Below are positions 26,320-35,044 of a DNA stretch of 50,757 bases, one piece after another. Position numbers and translations under genes: made by a program. The stretch lies in NCBI GenBank assembly GCA_013201395.1, contig JABMJD010000012.1, forward strand, positions 1-50,757, in the 5' to 3' direction. This DNA comes from Candidatus Syntrophopropionicum ammoniitolerans (lineage in GTDB: Bacteria; Bacillota; Desulfotomaculia; Desulfotomaculales; Pelotomaculaceae). Each line of letters opens with the position of its first letter. Position 1 is the first letter of the stretch. The notes below the pieces were generated by a model. It had not been told where the DNA came from and made no database searches. It saw only the letters and a list, made by a program, of their open reading frames with translations.

Positions 26320-27012
26320 ATGTCTAGAAGGAAAAAACGCATGGACGAGGGTATCCTTGTTTGTGTCTATTATGGGCCAAACGGTGAGCGTTTGATACAA
26401 CGTGGCTGTAAGATCGCGCAAACATTTGGCTGCCCTCTCTATATTTTGACTGTGGATAGAAAACCGTTTGCAGAACTGGATGCTGAAAAATCACATTATA
26501 TCACAAAGTGGAAACAGCTGGCTATTAAAAACGAAGCCGATGCCTTTATTCTAAGAGATAACGAGGAACGCCCCGTCTATAAAGTCATTGCAGAAGTCGC
26601 CCGGGAAAAAGGCATCACCCAAATTATTATGGGGCAAACACCCCATAGTCGCTGGGAACAAATCACAAGAGAATCCATTGTTAATTCTCTAATACGTGAA
26701 ATACCCTTTGTTGACCTGCATATCATTTCCGTAGCCCGCTATCTCAAGGATCCTGATAGTAATTATGATAAGGGTGTGCGAGCCTACCTGGCCAAGGAGG
26801 GCCCGTACTATCGGTTGTTTTTTAAACATACCAGGGATGCTGTATATGAGGGTATCTTCTTCAAAGAGGTTGGCACAGATTTTAACAATGGGATATTTAA
26901 ATTTAATAAGAACAAAGAAACCTTACAGGTAGAAGTAACTGATGATATTGTTAAAGACTTTACCAATGTGGCAATAAAAACAGGTGATACTACCGATAGC
27001 AATGACCCCTGA
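26320..27012 (+). CDS. Universal-stress-protein domain protein resembling the KdpD sensor's USP domain
   Basis: A 230-residue protein. Residues about 9-140 form a USP fold like that in KdpD: ILVCVYYGPNGERLIQRGCKIAQTF, PLYILTVD, and KGITQIIMGQTPHSRWEQI, ending near IPFVDLHIISV. The remaining 90 residues are charged and unassigned. No histidine-kinase domain is present, so this is not a complete KdpD. In KdpD this domain is cytoplasmic and linked to potassium or second-messenger sensing. It is divergent from mrpA-G, so a role tuning cation transport is an inference from position. Confidence 0.72.
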   Translation: MSRRKKRMDEGILVCVYYGPNGERLIQRGCKIAQTFGCPLYILTVDRKPFAELDAEKSHYITKWKQLAIKNEADAFILRDNEERPVYKVIAEVAREKGITQIIMGQTPHSRWEQITRESIVNSLIREIPFVDLHIISVARYLKDPDSNYDKGVRAYLAKEGPYYRLFFKHTRDAVYEGIFFKEVGTDFNNGIFKFNKNKETLQVEVTDDIVKDFTNVAIKTGDTTDSNDP

Positions 27013-27030
27013 GCCCAGGCATTAAAAGAC

Positions 27031-27064
27031 TGTCCCTTTCCTCCAATTGGAAAGGGACAAATTT
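27031..27064. terminator. Bidirectional hairpin between convergent genes
   Basis: TGTCCCTTTCC pairs with GGAAAGGGACA (11 pairs, 7-base loop) and is followed by AATTTAATTTT on the plus strand. Confidence 0.75.
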
Positions 27065-27120
27065 AATTTTCCTTTCAGTCTGTTAACTAGCTATTGAAGG
27101 GATCTGTTTTTACATGTTTT

Positions 27121-27903
27121 TTAAATATAGAGCTCCGGCTCATTTTTCACAGTGCCAAAGTTATCAATTAACCGCTGTGCGATTTTGCCCAATATCTCGG
27201 GGTTCATAGATTTGGCCCCTTCGGGGCATTTTTTTATGCAGCTGAAACAGCTTATACACCTTGCGGCATCAACATTGCTGTAGTCATTAAAGTCAATTGC
27301 TCCCACCGGACAAATCCTGGCACATTCCCCACAACTTATGCATCGTTCATTTGTTTCCGGTAACAACCCCATTGGTTTTCTTTCTTTATATGGGCGGTTC
27401 CCCTTAACAAGGAGCTCAGACATATTTGACAGGTTTTTGTTTTTTAATAATTTTTCTTTTATCTCCGCTCCAAATCTGCGGGCAATTGCCAAATCCTTTT
27501 GATCCGGCTTCCCGGTTCCGACCCTATCTGTAAAAGGATGTTCTCCTATAAAGGCCCCTCCGGCAATACCAATAAAGCCATTTCCCTCAAATATATCTTT
27601 TAGCTCTAATAAGGCATCATCGTAGTTACGGTTTCCATATACCACTATAAAAACTGCAGCTGTTTTATCTCCCTTTACCCCGCTAAAATAATCTGTTAGA
27701 AGAGCCGGGACCCTCCCCCCATGCACAGGTACCCCGATAATAACTAAATCATTTTCATCAAAAACAAGGTCTCGCTTTCTTTTATCCGGCAATGTAATAT
27801 TATTTTCCGTCACATTGACATTAATGCCCTCGGCAACTGCCTGGACAACCTGGCCCGTTGTGCCGGTAGCGCTGAAATAAAGCAAATTCAGGTGTTTGTT
27901 CAT
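27121..27903 (-). CDS. EFR1-type protein: flavodoxin-like domain plus 2x[4Fe-4S] ferredoxin
   Basis: A 260-residue redox protein of the EFR1 type. The N terminus holds the FMN-binding loop FSATGTTG and a flavodoxin fold (GVPVHGGRVPALLTDYF, IVVYGNRNYDDALLEL). The C terminus holds two clusters, CISCGECARICPVG and CISCFSCIKKCPEG. Family members are common in anaerobic Firmicutes and shuttle electrons. It is transcribed alone, downstream of nagB on the same strand. Confidence 0.9.
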   Translation of the reverse strand: MNKHLNLLYFSATGTTGQVVQAVAEGINVNVTENNITLPDKRKRDLVFDENDLVIIGVPVHGGRVPALLTDYFSGVKGDKTAAVFIVVYGNRNYDDALLELKDIFEGNGFIGIAGGAFIGEHPFTDRVGTGKPDQKDLAIARRFGAEIKEKLLKNKNLSNMSELLVKGNRPYKERKPMGLLPETNERCISCGECARICPVGAIDFNDYSNVDAARCISCFSCIKKCPEGAKSMNPEILGKIAQRLIDNFGTVKNEPELYI

Positions 27904-27983
27904 ATTTTCTGCCGCCTTCTAGAAGTGATTTATTCTAATCTTAACAATAAACACATGAAACTTTCAATACATAATCCCTTTTT

Positions 27984-28796
27984 CTATAGCCCATATTGGT
28001 TTTTTATTTTTTCAACAAACCTATAGTGTTCAACATTTTTCAATCTTGCAGCTGCTGCTTCATCAAGCACAACAGTGATATCTCCACTGTGTAACTGGAT
28101 GGCAGTTGCGGTGATTTGTGATGTTATCGGACCTTCCAAACACCTGGCAACCATATCAGCCTTCCGGACACCATTTACAATCATTAAGATGTTTTTTGCT
28201 TCCAATATTGTCCCAATTCCCATAGTGATAGCAAAATGGGGCATCTGGTTTCGGGCAATGTTAGCCTTTTTAAAAAAGGCTTCATAGTTGTCGTCTAATG
28301 TTTGTTTAGCCAACGCCTGTACCCTGGTTCTTGAACCAAGGGACGAACCCGGTTCATTAAATCCCCAATGCCCATCACCCCCAAGGCCCAGGAGCTGTAA
28401 ATCAATTCCCCCCGCCCTTTTGATTTCCCGTTCATACCACATGCAGAATTTTTTGGGCTCTTTTGATAGCCCATCGGGAACGTAAATATTTTCTTTTTTT
28501 ATATTGACATGTTTGAATAGCTCTTCATACATGAACCGGGCATAACTCTGATCCAGGTTATAGTCTATCCCCAAATTCATACCAATCCCATAGTATTCAT
28601 CCAGGTTAAATGTTTTAACCCGGGAAAAATCTAGCCCTTCCCTGTGCATTTTAGCTAGATACCGGTAGGTTCCAATGGGTGTTCTCCCCGTCGCAAGACC
28701 CAGTACGCAATCGGGCTTGGCCCGCACGAAACCAGCGATTATTTCCGCTGCATACTTGCTCATTTGTTCATAATTTTCCCTAATAATAATTTCCAT
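27984..28796 (-). CDS. nagB: Glucosamine-6-phosphate deaminase
   Basis: A 270-residue enzyme converting glucosamine-6-phosphate to fructose-6-phosphate and ammonia. Conserved motifs are LGLATGRTPIGTYRYL, VKTFNLDEYYGI and LLGLGGDGHWGFNEPGSSL, which holds the catalytic Asp, His and Glu. The C terminus (QLHSGDITVVLDEAAA) fits NagB. The ATG at 28796 follows GGGGAG. No nagA or sugar transporter is nearby, so the amino sugar may come from cell-wall recycling. Confidence 0.93.
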   Translation of the reverse strand: MEIIIRENYEQMSKYAAEIIAGFVRAKPDCVLGLATGRTPIGTYRYLAKMHREGLDFSRVKTFNLDEYYGIGMNLGIDYNLDQSYARFMYEELFKHVNIKKENIYVPDGLSKEPKKFCMWYEREIKRAGGIDLQLLGLGGDGHWGFNEPGSSLGSRTRVQALAKQTLDDNYEAFFKKANIARNQMPHFAITMGIGTILEAKNILMIVNGVRKADMVARCLEGPITSQITATAIQLHSGDITVVLDEAAAARLKNVEHYRFVEKIKNQYGL

Positions 28797-29045
28797 TTTT
28801 TAATACTCCCCATCTGCATTAAGGCAAAAATTGACGACATGTGGGTTAGTTTACTATTTTAAGGTTATTGCCCTAGCCTATTATACAAAATATTTCTTTA
28901 TACTAAAATACCTTTTTGCAATATCCAAACATATCCGGAAAGAAAGGACAATAAATACCGCCCGCCAACCTCCTTCCCTAGATTTTTATATGCAAAATAT
29001 ATTAAAATGCGCATATAAGAACAAAATTGAAAAGGGGTGGCATAA

Positions 29046-29657
29046 ATGAATTTAACGGAAATTGTTAAAGGGCGCCGCAGTATACGCAAATATCAGGATA
29101 AGGAAATCCCCCAGGACGTCTTAAATGAAATATTAGGAGATGCGTTGTGGGCACCGTCGGGCACAAACAGGCAAAACTGGCACATTTATGTTGTTAGAGG
29201 TGAAAAAAAAGAAAAACTATTTAAAAGCATGATCCAGGCCAGCCAGGTATTAAAACGCAGACTTGATCAGCTATTACCAGAAAAGGCCGTAAAGGCTACC
29301 ATGAACTTCTTCAAGGGTCTTGGCGGTGCCCCCGTGCTGCTGATGATTTACATGCCGAAACATACCTATGATATCAATAAGGACATGAGCCTGGCAGAAA
29401 GGTATTCGGTTGAATATGATCGCTTCACCAATGCACTAAGCGCTTCTGCTCTCATCCAAAACATCCTGCTTTTGGCCAAAGAAAAGGGTTTGGGCACCTG
29501 CTGGCTAACAGGCCCTAAATATGCTGAGGATGCAATTAATGAGGAGATGGGAATTACAGACATGGAAATGGTATCTGTGGTTACCATTGGTTACCCCAAT
29601 GAAGAGCCACGCGCCCCTAGAAGAAAGGGCGAGAAGATTGAATGGATCGGCTATTAA
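29046..29657 (+). CDS. Nitroreductase-family FMN oxidoreductase
   Basis: A 203-residue protein. The FMN contact motif KGRRSIRKYQDKE is near the start, followed by ALWAPSGTNRQNWHIYVV, and the C-terminal part has GLGTCWLTGPKYAED. AAAAGGGGTGG precedes the ATG. Nitroreductases reduce varied electrophiles with NAD(P)H; the substrate here is not apparent. The gene faces the asr operon, with a shared terminator between. Confidence 0.9.
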   Translation: MNLTEIVKGRRSIRKYQDKEIPQDVLNEILGDALWAPSGTNRQNWHIYVVRGEKKEKLFKSMIQASQVLKRRLDQLLPEKAVKATMNFFKGLGGAPVLLMIYMPKHTYDINKDMSLAERYSVEYDRFTNALSASALIQNILLLAKEKGLGTCWLTGPKYAEDAINEEMGITDMEMVSVVTIGYPNEEPRAPRRKGEKIEWIGY

Positions 29658-29718
29658 GAAATAAAATAAGGTTAATTGAGTCTACCATTGCTACCCTGGC
29701 ATGCCCAATATCAAAAAC

Positions 29719-29755
29719 AAAAGGAAGCACGGGGATCCGTCCCGGTGCTTCCTTT
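29719..29755. terminator. Bidirectional terminator between the nitroreductase gene and asrC
   Basis: AAGGAAGCAC (29721-29730) pairs with GTGCTTCCTT, with GGG/CCC pairing inside and a one-base bulge. A/T-rich tails lie on both sides. Confidence 0.8.
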
Positions 29756-29770
29756 ATGCTTGGGATACTT

Positions 29771-30733
29771 TTAATATTTAACACCTTTCCAATAAACCGG
29801 TGTATATACTTCTGCTGTCTCCGGCAGCTGCACATCCTTCAAGGCCCATTTTTTGAATTCTTCAAAACCAGTACGATCAACAATATAGCCAATATGCTCC
29901 TTACCACCCGGCGCATTCGGATCTATATATTGCTGCACATAACCATAGGTATTTAATATTATTTTGATGATGCTGTCCTCATCCACCCATTTGATGAAGT
30001 CCTCACCAAGACGAGGATTCTTTTTACCAGACCTACCTAGTAACGTTAAGCGATACAGTTTCTGCTCTCCCCTGGTCCAGGCACCTACGGGACAAGCCAG
30101 AACACATTCACCGCAGCCAATGCACTTGTCTGCATAGCGCTCCACCTTGTAATTAACCTCACTTAATATTCCAACGGATTTTCTTTCACAGGCTTTAACA
30201 CAGGCACCACAGTTTACGCAGCGGTCTTTATTATATTGGGGTTCAGTCATCCCCATAATGCCGAAGTCATGCATGCGTACCTTGGCACAATCATTGGGGC
30301 ATCCCGTGAGCGCAATTTTAAAATGCAGATCATTAGGAAAGATAGCTTTTTCAATGCGTTGAGCAAATGCTGTTGTATCATAGCAGGCGAAAGGACAAAC
30401 ACGGTTTCCTACACAAGCAACGACGTTTCTGGTGCCGGCGGCGGAATACCCCTTTCCGGATTCCTGTTGATTGATACCCAATCCTTCAATAATCGGTTGC
30501 AAAAGTTCATTTACTGCGGGCATATTTGCAAAAGCAATGCCCGGTATTTCAAAACCCTGCCTATTTGTTATATGCACTGTCCCATTACCATAAGTTTCAG
30601 CAATATTTTGCAGCAGGGAAAGATATTCTGCTTTTAGATGGCCACCAGGTACACGGACCCTGGAGGCTGTAACACCCCGCACCTTGGTCACACGAAATGC
30701 GTTTTTCTTGAGTAATTTTGTATTTGTATCCAT
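29771..30733 (-). CDS. asrC: Anaerobic sulfite reductase, siroheme subunit C
   Basis: A 320-residue siroheme-Fe-S protein that reduces sulfite to sulfide. The siroheme-[4Fe-4S] motif is complete: CVGNRVC (C-x5-C) and CPNDC (C-x3-C). Two extra ferredoxin clusters follow, CVNCGACVKAC and CIGCGECVLACPVG. The ATG at 30733 follows AAAGGGGGAA. It is the last gene of asrABC and uses electrons passed from AsrA and AsrB. Confidence 0.93.
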   Translation of the reverse strand: MDTNTKLLKKNAFRVTKVRGVTASRVRVPGGHLKAEYLSLLQNIAETYGNGTVHITNRQGFEIPGIAFANMPAVNELLQPIIEGLGINQQESGKGYSAAGTRNVVACVGNRVCPFACYDTTAFAQRIEKAIFPNDLHFKIALTGCPNDCAKVRMHDFGIMGMTEPQYNKDRCVNCGACVKACERKSVGILSEVNYKVERYADKCIGCGECVLACPVGAWTRGEQKLYRLTLLGRSGKKNPRLGEDFIKWVDEDSIIKIILNTYGYVQQYIDPNAPGGKEHIGYIVDRTGFEEFKKWALKDVQLPETAEVYTPVYWKGVKY

Positions 30734-30750
30734 CCGGTATTCCCCCTTTC

Positions 30751-31545
30751 CTAGTCAATTAATTCGCGGCTTTTGGTAAAATTAAAAACCGGCCCATCCA
30801 GACAGATGTAAGTGTCATTAACCTTGCAATGGCCACATTTGCCAATCCCGCAGCACATCTTTCGCTCCATTGATACCCAGATATTTTCCTCACGGAAACC
30901 TGCCTTGAGCAGCGCCAGGGTTGTGAAATGTATCATCACCGGTGGCCCCACAACTATCGCCTCCGCTGTTTCGGCATTTTTCAATGACAGCTTGGGGATA
31001 TAATCAGTCACCAGGCCAACCTGGTATGATGACCCTTCTTCCGCCTGGTCAACCGTCAAAATGAGTTGCATTTTATCCTTCCACACGGCAAAATCCTCAC
31101 GGAACAGGATGTCCGCCGGTGTTTTAAAGCCCACAATCAGGGTCAATCCTTTTATGTCCTGGGTGTGCCGGGCAAAATATTCTACGACACCACGCACTGG
31201 TGAAAAGCCGGTCCCACCGGCAACTATAACCAGTTCCTTGTTTTTGTAACTTCCCACATCAAAACCATTGCCATAGGGGCCGCGTAAAAACAGCCTGTCC
31301 CCGGCACGATGTGCAAAAATTTCATTGGTGACCTTGCCAACGCGGCGGATAGTTAGATCAACTGTTCCATCATTTATACCGCAAACTGATATTGGCGCTT
31401 CACCATATTTGGGAATGGAAACCTCAAAAAACTGACCCGGCTTCACTGCTCCCTCATAGGTCAGGCGGAATGTATACTCCTTGTCTGTGTGCTTAATAAC
31501 ATCCTTTATTTCAGCGAGAAAGGGCTTATATTCATTATGCGTCAT
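30751..31545 (-). CDS. asrB: Anaerobic sulfite reductase, flavin/NAD-binding subunit B
   Basis: A 264-residue ferredoxin-NADP reductase-type subunit. The FAD loop is PGQFFEVSIPKYGEAPISV, the NAD loop VAGGTGFSPVRG, and a C-terminal [2Fe-2S]-type site CCGIGKCGHCKVNDTYIC is present. I use the ATG at 31545, which gives AGGAGG a 9-base spacing; the ATG at 31551 has only 3. It overlaps asrA by 11 bases. Confidence 0.92.
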   Translation of the reverse strand: MTHNEYKPFLAEIKDVIKHTDKEYTFRLTYEGAVKPGQFFEVSIPKYGEAPISVCGINDGTVDLTIRRVGKVTNEIFAHRAGDRLFLRGPYGNGFDVGSYKNKELVIVAGGTGFSPVRGVVEYFARHTQDIKGLTLIVGFKTPADILFREDFAVWKDKMQLILTVDQAEEGSSYQVGLVTDYIPKLSLKNAETAEAIVVGPPVMIHFTTLALLKAGFREENIWVSMERKMCCGIGKCGHCKVNDTYICLDGPVFNFTKSRELID

Positions 31546-32554
31546 TACCATCCACCTCCTTCACTGCGCTGCCCAGTTTATTAATGCAATGAGAGAAAGA
31601 TATATATTCGGGACAGATATCATCACATCTGCCGCAACCAACACACATATGGTAGCCAAAGCGCTTTTTAAAATCATATACTTTATGGAGCACCTTGAAA
31701 CGCATCCGTTCCCCGTTCTTCTTGCGGTATGAACCACCACCGGCTACATCCGTATAACCGTCAACCATGCAGGAAGCCGCCACACGACGCCGTTCACCAA
31801 CCTTGCCATTATCGGTATAGAAAATATCCTGCATAGTAAAACAGGTGCATGTGGGGCAAACAAAATTACATCTGCCGCAATTAATGCACCTGCCATCATA
31901 TTCATCCCACATTTTGGACTTCGCCACATCTATAGATACCCCGGGCGGGATTTCTACATGTACATTGGTTTCGGTTACATGTGATGGCCGCACATCCAGC
32001 TGTCGCAAGCTATATTTGGATAATAGAGACTCCCACTCTGCACAATGGTTGTCCATCACATAGCCATCCCCGTTCTCTTCAAGGCTGGCATCATAAGTGT
32101 CGATGATGTTCGTTTGCATATCAACACAAAAGCAGTTCTCAAACGCCTTTTGACATCCCATTAAAACAAATTTAACTCTTTTTCGTAATCTCTGATAATA
32201 ATAATCTTCAAAACCGTTTTGCAGATAAACCTGATCAAGGCGTTTCACTGCATGTAAATCACAGCTACGCAAAAAAATAATTGCTCCTTTTTTCAGCTCC
32301 TCTGCTTCCTTGATCTGATCTTCTGTAAAGAAGAAAAGGGTCTGGGAAAGCGGCAGGAGGATCTCTTTGAAGGAGTACCTTGATTTTTGGTCGTAAACGA
32401 TTTCTTCAACCCTGTGTATTTGCCCATATTGAATAGAATCAGTATCCGAATATGGGCCACCTCCCGCCATTCGCACCGGAGCATAGATCAGATAGTCATC
32501 CCTCCATCGCTCCAGCACAGCATTAACACCGTCTTTTGCGAGAAAAAACCCCAT
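31535..32554 (-). CDS. asrA: Anaerobic sulfite reductase, iron-sulfur subunit A
   Basis: A 339-residue electron-transfer subunit with two cluster motifs near the C terminus, CINCGRCNFVCPTCTC and CVGCGRCDDICPEY. The remaining part is the typical AsrA domain. AGAGGTG lies before the ATG. It starts the asrABC operon for sulfite reduction, which in many anaerobes is assimilatory or detoxifying. Confidence 0.92.
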   Translation of the reverse strand: MGFFLAKDGVNAVLERWRDDYLIYAPVRMAGGGPYSDTDSIQYGQIHRVEEIVYDQKSRYSFKEILLPLSQTLFFFTEDQIKEAEELKKGAIIFLRSCDLHAVKRLDQVYLQNGFEDYYYQRLRKRVKFVLMGCQKAFENCFCVDMQTNIIDTYDASLEENGDGYVMDNHCAEWESLLSKYSLRQLDVRPSHVTETNVHVEIPPGVSIDVAKSKMWDEYDGRCINCGRCNFVCPTCTCFTMQDIFYTDNGKVGERRRVAASCMVDGYTDVAGGGSYRKKNGERMRFKVLHKVYDFKKRFGYHMCVGCGRCDDICPEYISFSHCINKLGSAVKEVDGNDA

Positions 32555-32651
32555 CTGTCCAACACCTCTTTCTTTTATGATATTTATACGGGGGTATACT
32601 TCTTTAAATATTATACTATTTATTAATCATAGGTAGTTAGCAGGATATTTT

Positions 32652-32677
32652 AAAAGACGTTAAAAAAAACGTCTTTT
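32652..32677. repeat. Perfect A/T-flanked inverted repeat between divergent genes
   Basis: AAAAGACGTT and AACGTCTTTT are perfect inverted copies, spacer 6. It lies upstream of both asrA and the RemA-like gene. It could be an operator or a terminator-like stem; no gene reads into it, which favours an operator. Confidence 0.4.
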
Positions 32678-32753
32678 GCATGTTCTCCTACATTTGCATC
32701 ATGTTTCTCCTTATGTGATACAATACCATAAAAAAGCAAGGATGTGGTTCTCA

Positions 32754-33134
32754 GTGGAGATCAGGGAAAAGGTAATAGTCCCCCTGGGCTATGGCAAATT
32801 TGTCAGGGCAGACAAAATAATTGCCCTGGAACCCATCGAAGAAAATAGGGGGCCGGGTCGCAGAACCATGGTTTTTGTTGAGCAAATGCCCAATCCCATT
32901 ATCGCTTCCAGGACAGAACAGGCCATTTTAGAAAATATTGTGCAAACCCCCAAAGAAGTGCTGGGGGCTCAAGCTGCTCTGGAGATATTAAGAGACCTTT
33001 TGGAGGACATCAACCAGGTCGGCCCCATGCTGAGGAAAAGCATAAAGAAGGAAGCAGCCCTTGATTTGGAGCAATTTGAACGAAAAATAAGAGAAATACT
33101 AGGACGCCAAATTCATAGGAATGAAACCCCATAA
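32754..33134 (+). CDS. RemA/DUF370-like protein with a C-terminal extension
   Basis: A 126-residue protein. The first 65 residues resemble RemA (DUF370), the small ring-forming DNA-binding biofilm regulator: LGYGKFVRADKIIALEP, then GRRTMVFVEQMPNPIIAS. These correspond to the RemA segments IGFGNIVSANRII and GRRTRAVIITDSDHVILSA. A helical C-terminal extension of about 50 residues, not part of RemA, follows. The start is unclear: a TACAAT promoter box at 32719 rules out the ATG at 32676, leaving the ATG at 32742 or the GTG at 32754. The gene stands alone. The family call is by eye. Confidence 0.6.
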   Translation: MEIREKVIVPLGYGKFVRADKIIALEPIEENRGPGRRTMVFVEQMPNPIIASRTEQAILENIVQTPKEVLGAQAALEILRDLLEDINQVGPMLRKSIKKEAALDLEQFERKIREILGRQIHRNETP

Positions 33135-33144
33135 TATTAGAGGG

Positions 33145-33834
33145 TTATTCAACGGCGGAATCGTTGTTAATCCTACCATCGACGATTTCTATCACCCGAT
33201 CAACGCCGGCCGCAATGTCACGGTCATGAGTGACCATCACCAGGTTCATTTTGTCCACCCTAACTATTTCCCTTAGAAGCTCCATAACCATGTTGCTGGT
33301 TTTGCTGTCCAGGTTTCCGGTTGGCTCGTCGGCTAGCAATAGTTTCGGCCGGTTGATTAGGGATCGGGCAATGGCCACCCTTTGCTGCTGCCCCCCGGAT
33401 AACTGGTGCGGGTATTTGTTACTGCACATTTCAATCCCTATCCGTTCCATCAAATACATCGCTCGGCTAACAACCTTTTCCGGTGGCTTACCTTTACCGA
33501 TCCAGTAGGGAATGAGAATATTCTCCAAAGCAGTAAACTCAGGTAACAAATAGTGAAACTGAAATATGAAACCGATTTTTTCATTGCGGTAAGAAGCCAA
33601 TTCATCTTTGCTCATTCCGGAAATATCCTGGCCGTCCAGAAAGACTGCCCCACTGGTGGGGGTTTCCAATAAACCAACAATATTTAAAAGGGTGCTTTTT
33701 CCTGATCCTGAAGGGCCGATAAATGCGGTAAACTGGCCGCCTTTGATCGCTAGATCGATGTCAAACAATACCTGAACAACTACCTCATCGCCGTAGAATT
33801 TATTAATCTTATCAAGCAAAACAATTTCATTCAT
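33145..33834 (-). CDS. MacB/LolD-type ABC export ATPase
   Basis: A 229-residue ATPase. Walker A is GPSGSGKST, signature LSGGQQQR and Walker [13 protein letters not shown], the last being characteristic of the LolD/MacB subgroup. The switch His is in MVTHDRDIA. It overlaps the permease by 8 bases and forms a three-gene unit with the permease and adaptor. Confidence 0.9.
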   Translation of the reverse strand: MNEIVLLDKINKFYGDEVVVQVLFDIDLAIKGGQFTAFIGPSGSGKSTLLNIVGLLETPTSGAVFLDGQDISGMSKDELASYRNEKIGFIFQFHYLLPEFTALENILIPYWIGKGKPPEKVVSRAMYLMERIGIEMCSNKYPHQLSGGQQQRVAIARSLINRPKLLLADEPTGNLDSKTSNMVMELLREIVRVDKMNLVMVTHDRDIAAGVDRVIEIVDGRINNDSAVE

Positions 33835-35044
33835 TTCTGATAACCTCCATTGGGTTCAGCCCTGCTGCCCGGCGGGCAGGCACAAGGGCGGCCACTGAGG
33901 CAGCAGCAGTGGCCAAAAGAGCGGGCAAAAGGATATTTGTCAGGGTTATTTTTAGCTCATAGGTTGGGCCACCACTGCTTTTTGTCCCAATCATAAATAA
34001 TTCAGCCAGGCCCAGCCCCAGTAAAATACCCACTAGCGCCCCGGCAAAACCCATGGAAAACCCCTGAATGATAAAAATACGGGCGGCACCTTTGTCATTA
34101 GTGCCCATCGCCTTCAAAATACCGAGCTGACGGGACTTTTGAATGGCAATAATGGCCAGGACACTGGCGATGCCCAGGGTAATGCTGAGCAAAACAAAAA
34201 ACTGAATCATCGCCGAGGAGGTATCCTGTGACCTCAGGCCACTGAGCAATTCTTTGTTCCTTTCTTGCCATGATTCCACCTTTATCCGACTAAAGGCTCC
34301 CCTAAGCCTTTCAGCTAAATTATCCGCCGCAAATACATCCTGTACTTGAATTTCGATTGCAGAAATTCCCACAACATCCAAAAAGGCTTGCGCCCTCTCC
34401 AAAGACATCACTACCATATTGTTAGCTGCTGAAGACCCCAGGTCAAATATTCCCTGAATCATGAAATGGTCGCCTGTTCCCTTTTGGTTTCTCAGATAAA
34501 AGGTATCACCTACCTGAAGCCCTGATTTTTCGGAGGAGGCCGTACCAATAAGGACATTGTTTCCACCTGGCCGAATATCTCCATTGACCAGGTTTCCTTT
34601 AAACTTATAGATCACATCAGCCTCCGGCAATGTTACCCCCTTGATGATCACGGGGAACGAGGACCGCCCCTTTTCTATGTATCCATTGCCGTTTACCATT
34701 GGCGCAGCCACAGTTATGCCTGGGGTACCTTCCAGGTATTCGTTGTAGCGTTGCCATGACAATATCTCCCCTTCCTCTATTTTCAGCGGCATTTGACAGT
34801 CATCTATAGTGCCACTGCCAATACCCTGGGGTTGCGGGGAGGATAAAGGCGGCGCTATGGTAATATGTGGGGATGAGCCGATTGTGCGCTGAATGAGGTT
34901 TCTCTGTAACCCATCCATGAGTGAAATCAAGAAAACCTGCACGGCCACCCCGACAGCAATACCAAGAATAATTAGTATAGTCTGGGACCTGCCACTCATC
35001 AGAAACCTGCAGGCAATCATGAATTCATAGGTGTTAAACCTCAT
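33827..35044 (-). CDS. MacB/FtsX-type ABC export permease
   Basis: A 405-residue protein with the MacB/FtsX topology: one N-terminal helix (SQTILIILGIAVGVAVQVFL), a large extracellular domain of about 210 residues, and three C-terminal helices. The C terminus is the FtsX-type [21 protein letters not shown] choose the ATG at 35044 (MRFNTYEF), with GGGAGG 9 bases upstream; longer starts lie inside the adaptor gene. It overlaps the adaptor end by 11 bases. Confidence 0.9.
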   Translation of the reverse strand: MRFNTYEFMIACRFLMSGRSQTILIILGIAVGVAVQVFLISLMDGLQRNLIQRTIGSSPHITIAPPLSSPQPQGIGSGTIDDCQMPLKIEEGEILSWQRYNEYLEGTPGITVAAPMVNGNGYIEKGRSSFPVIIKGVTLPEADVIYKFKGNLVNGDIRPGGNNVLIGTASSEKSGLQVGDTFYLRNQKGTGDHFMIQGIFDLGSSAANNMVVMSLERAQAFLDVVGISAIEIQVQDVFAADNLAERLRGAFSRIKVESWQERNKELLSGLRSQDTSSAMIQFFVLLSITLGIASVLAIIAIQKSRQLGILKAMGTNDKGAARIFIIQGFSMGFAGALVGILLGLGLAELFMIGTKSSGGPTYELKITLTNILLPALLATAAASVAALVPARRAAGLNPMEVIRNE

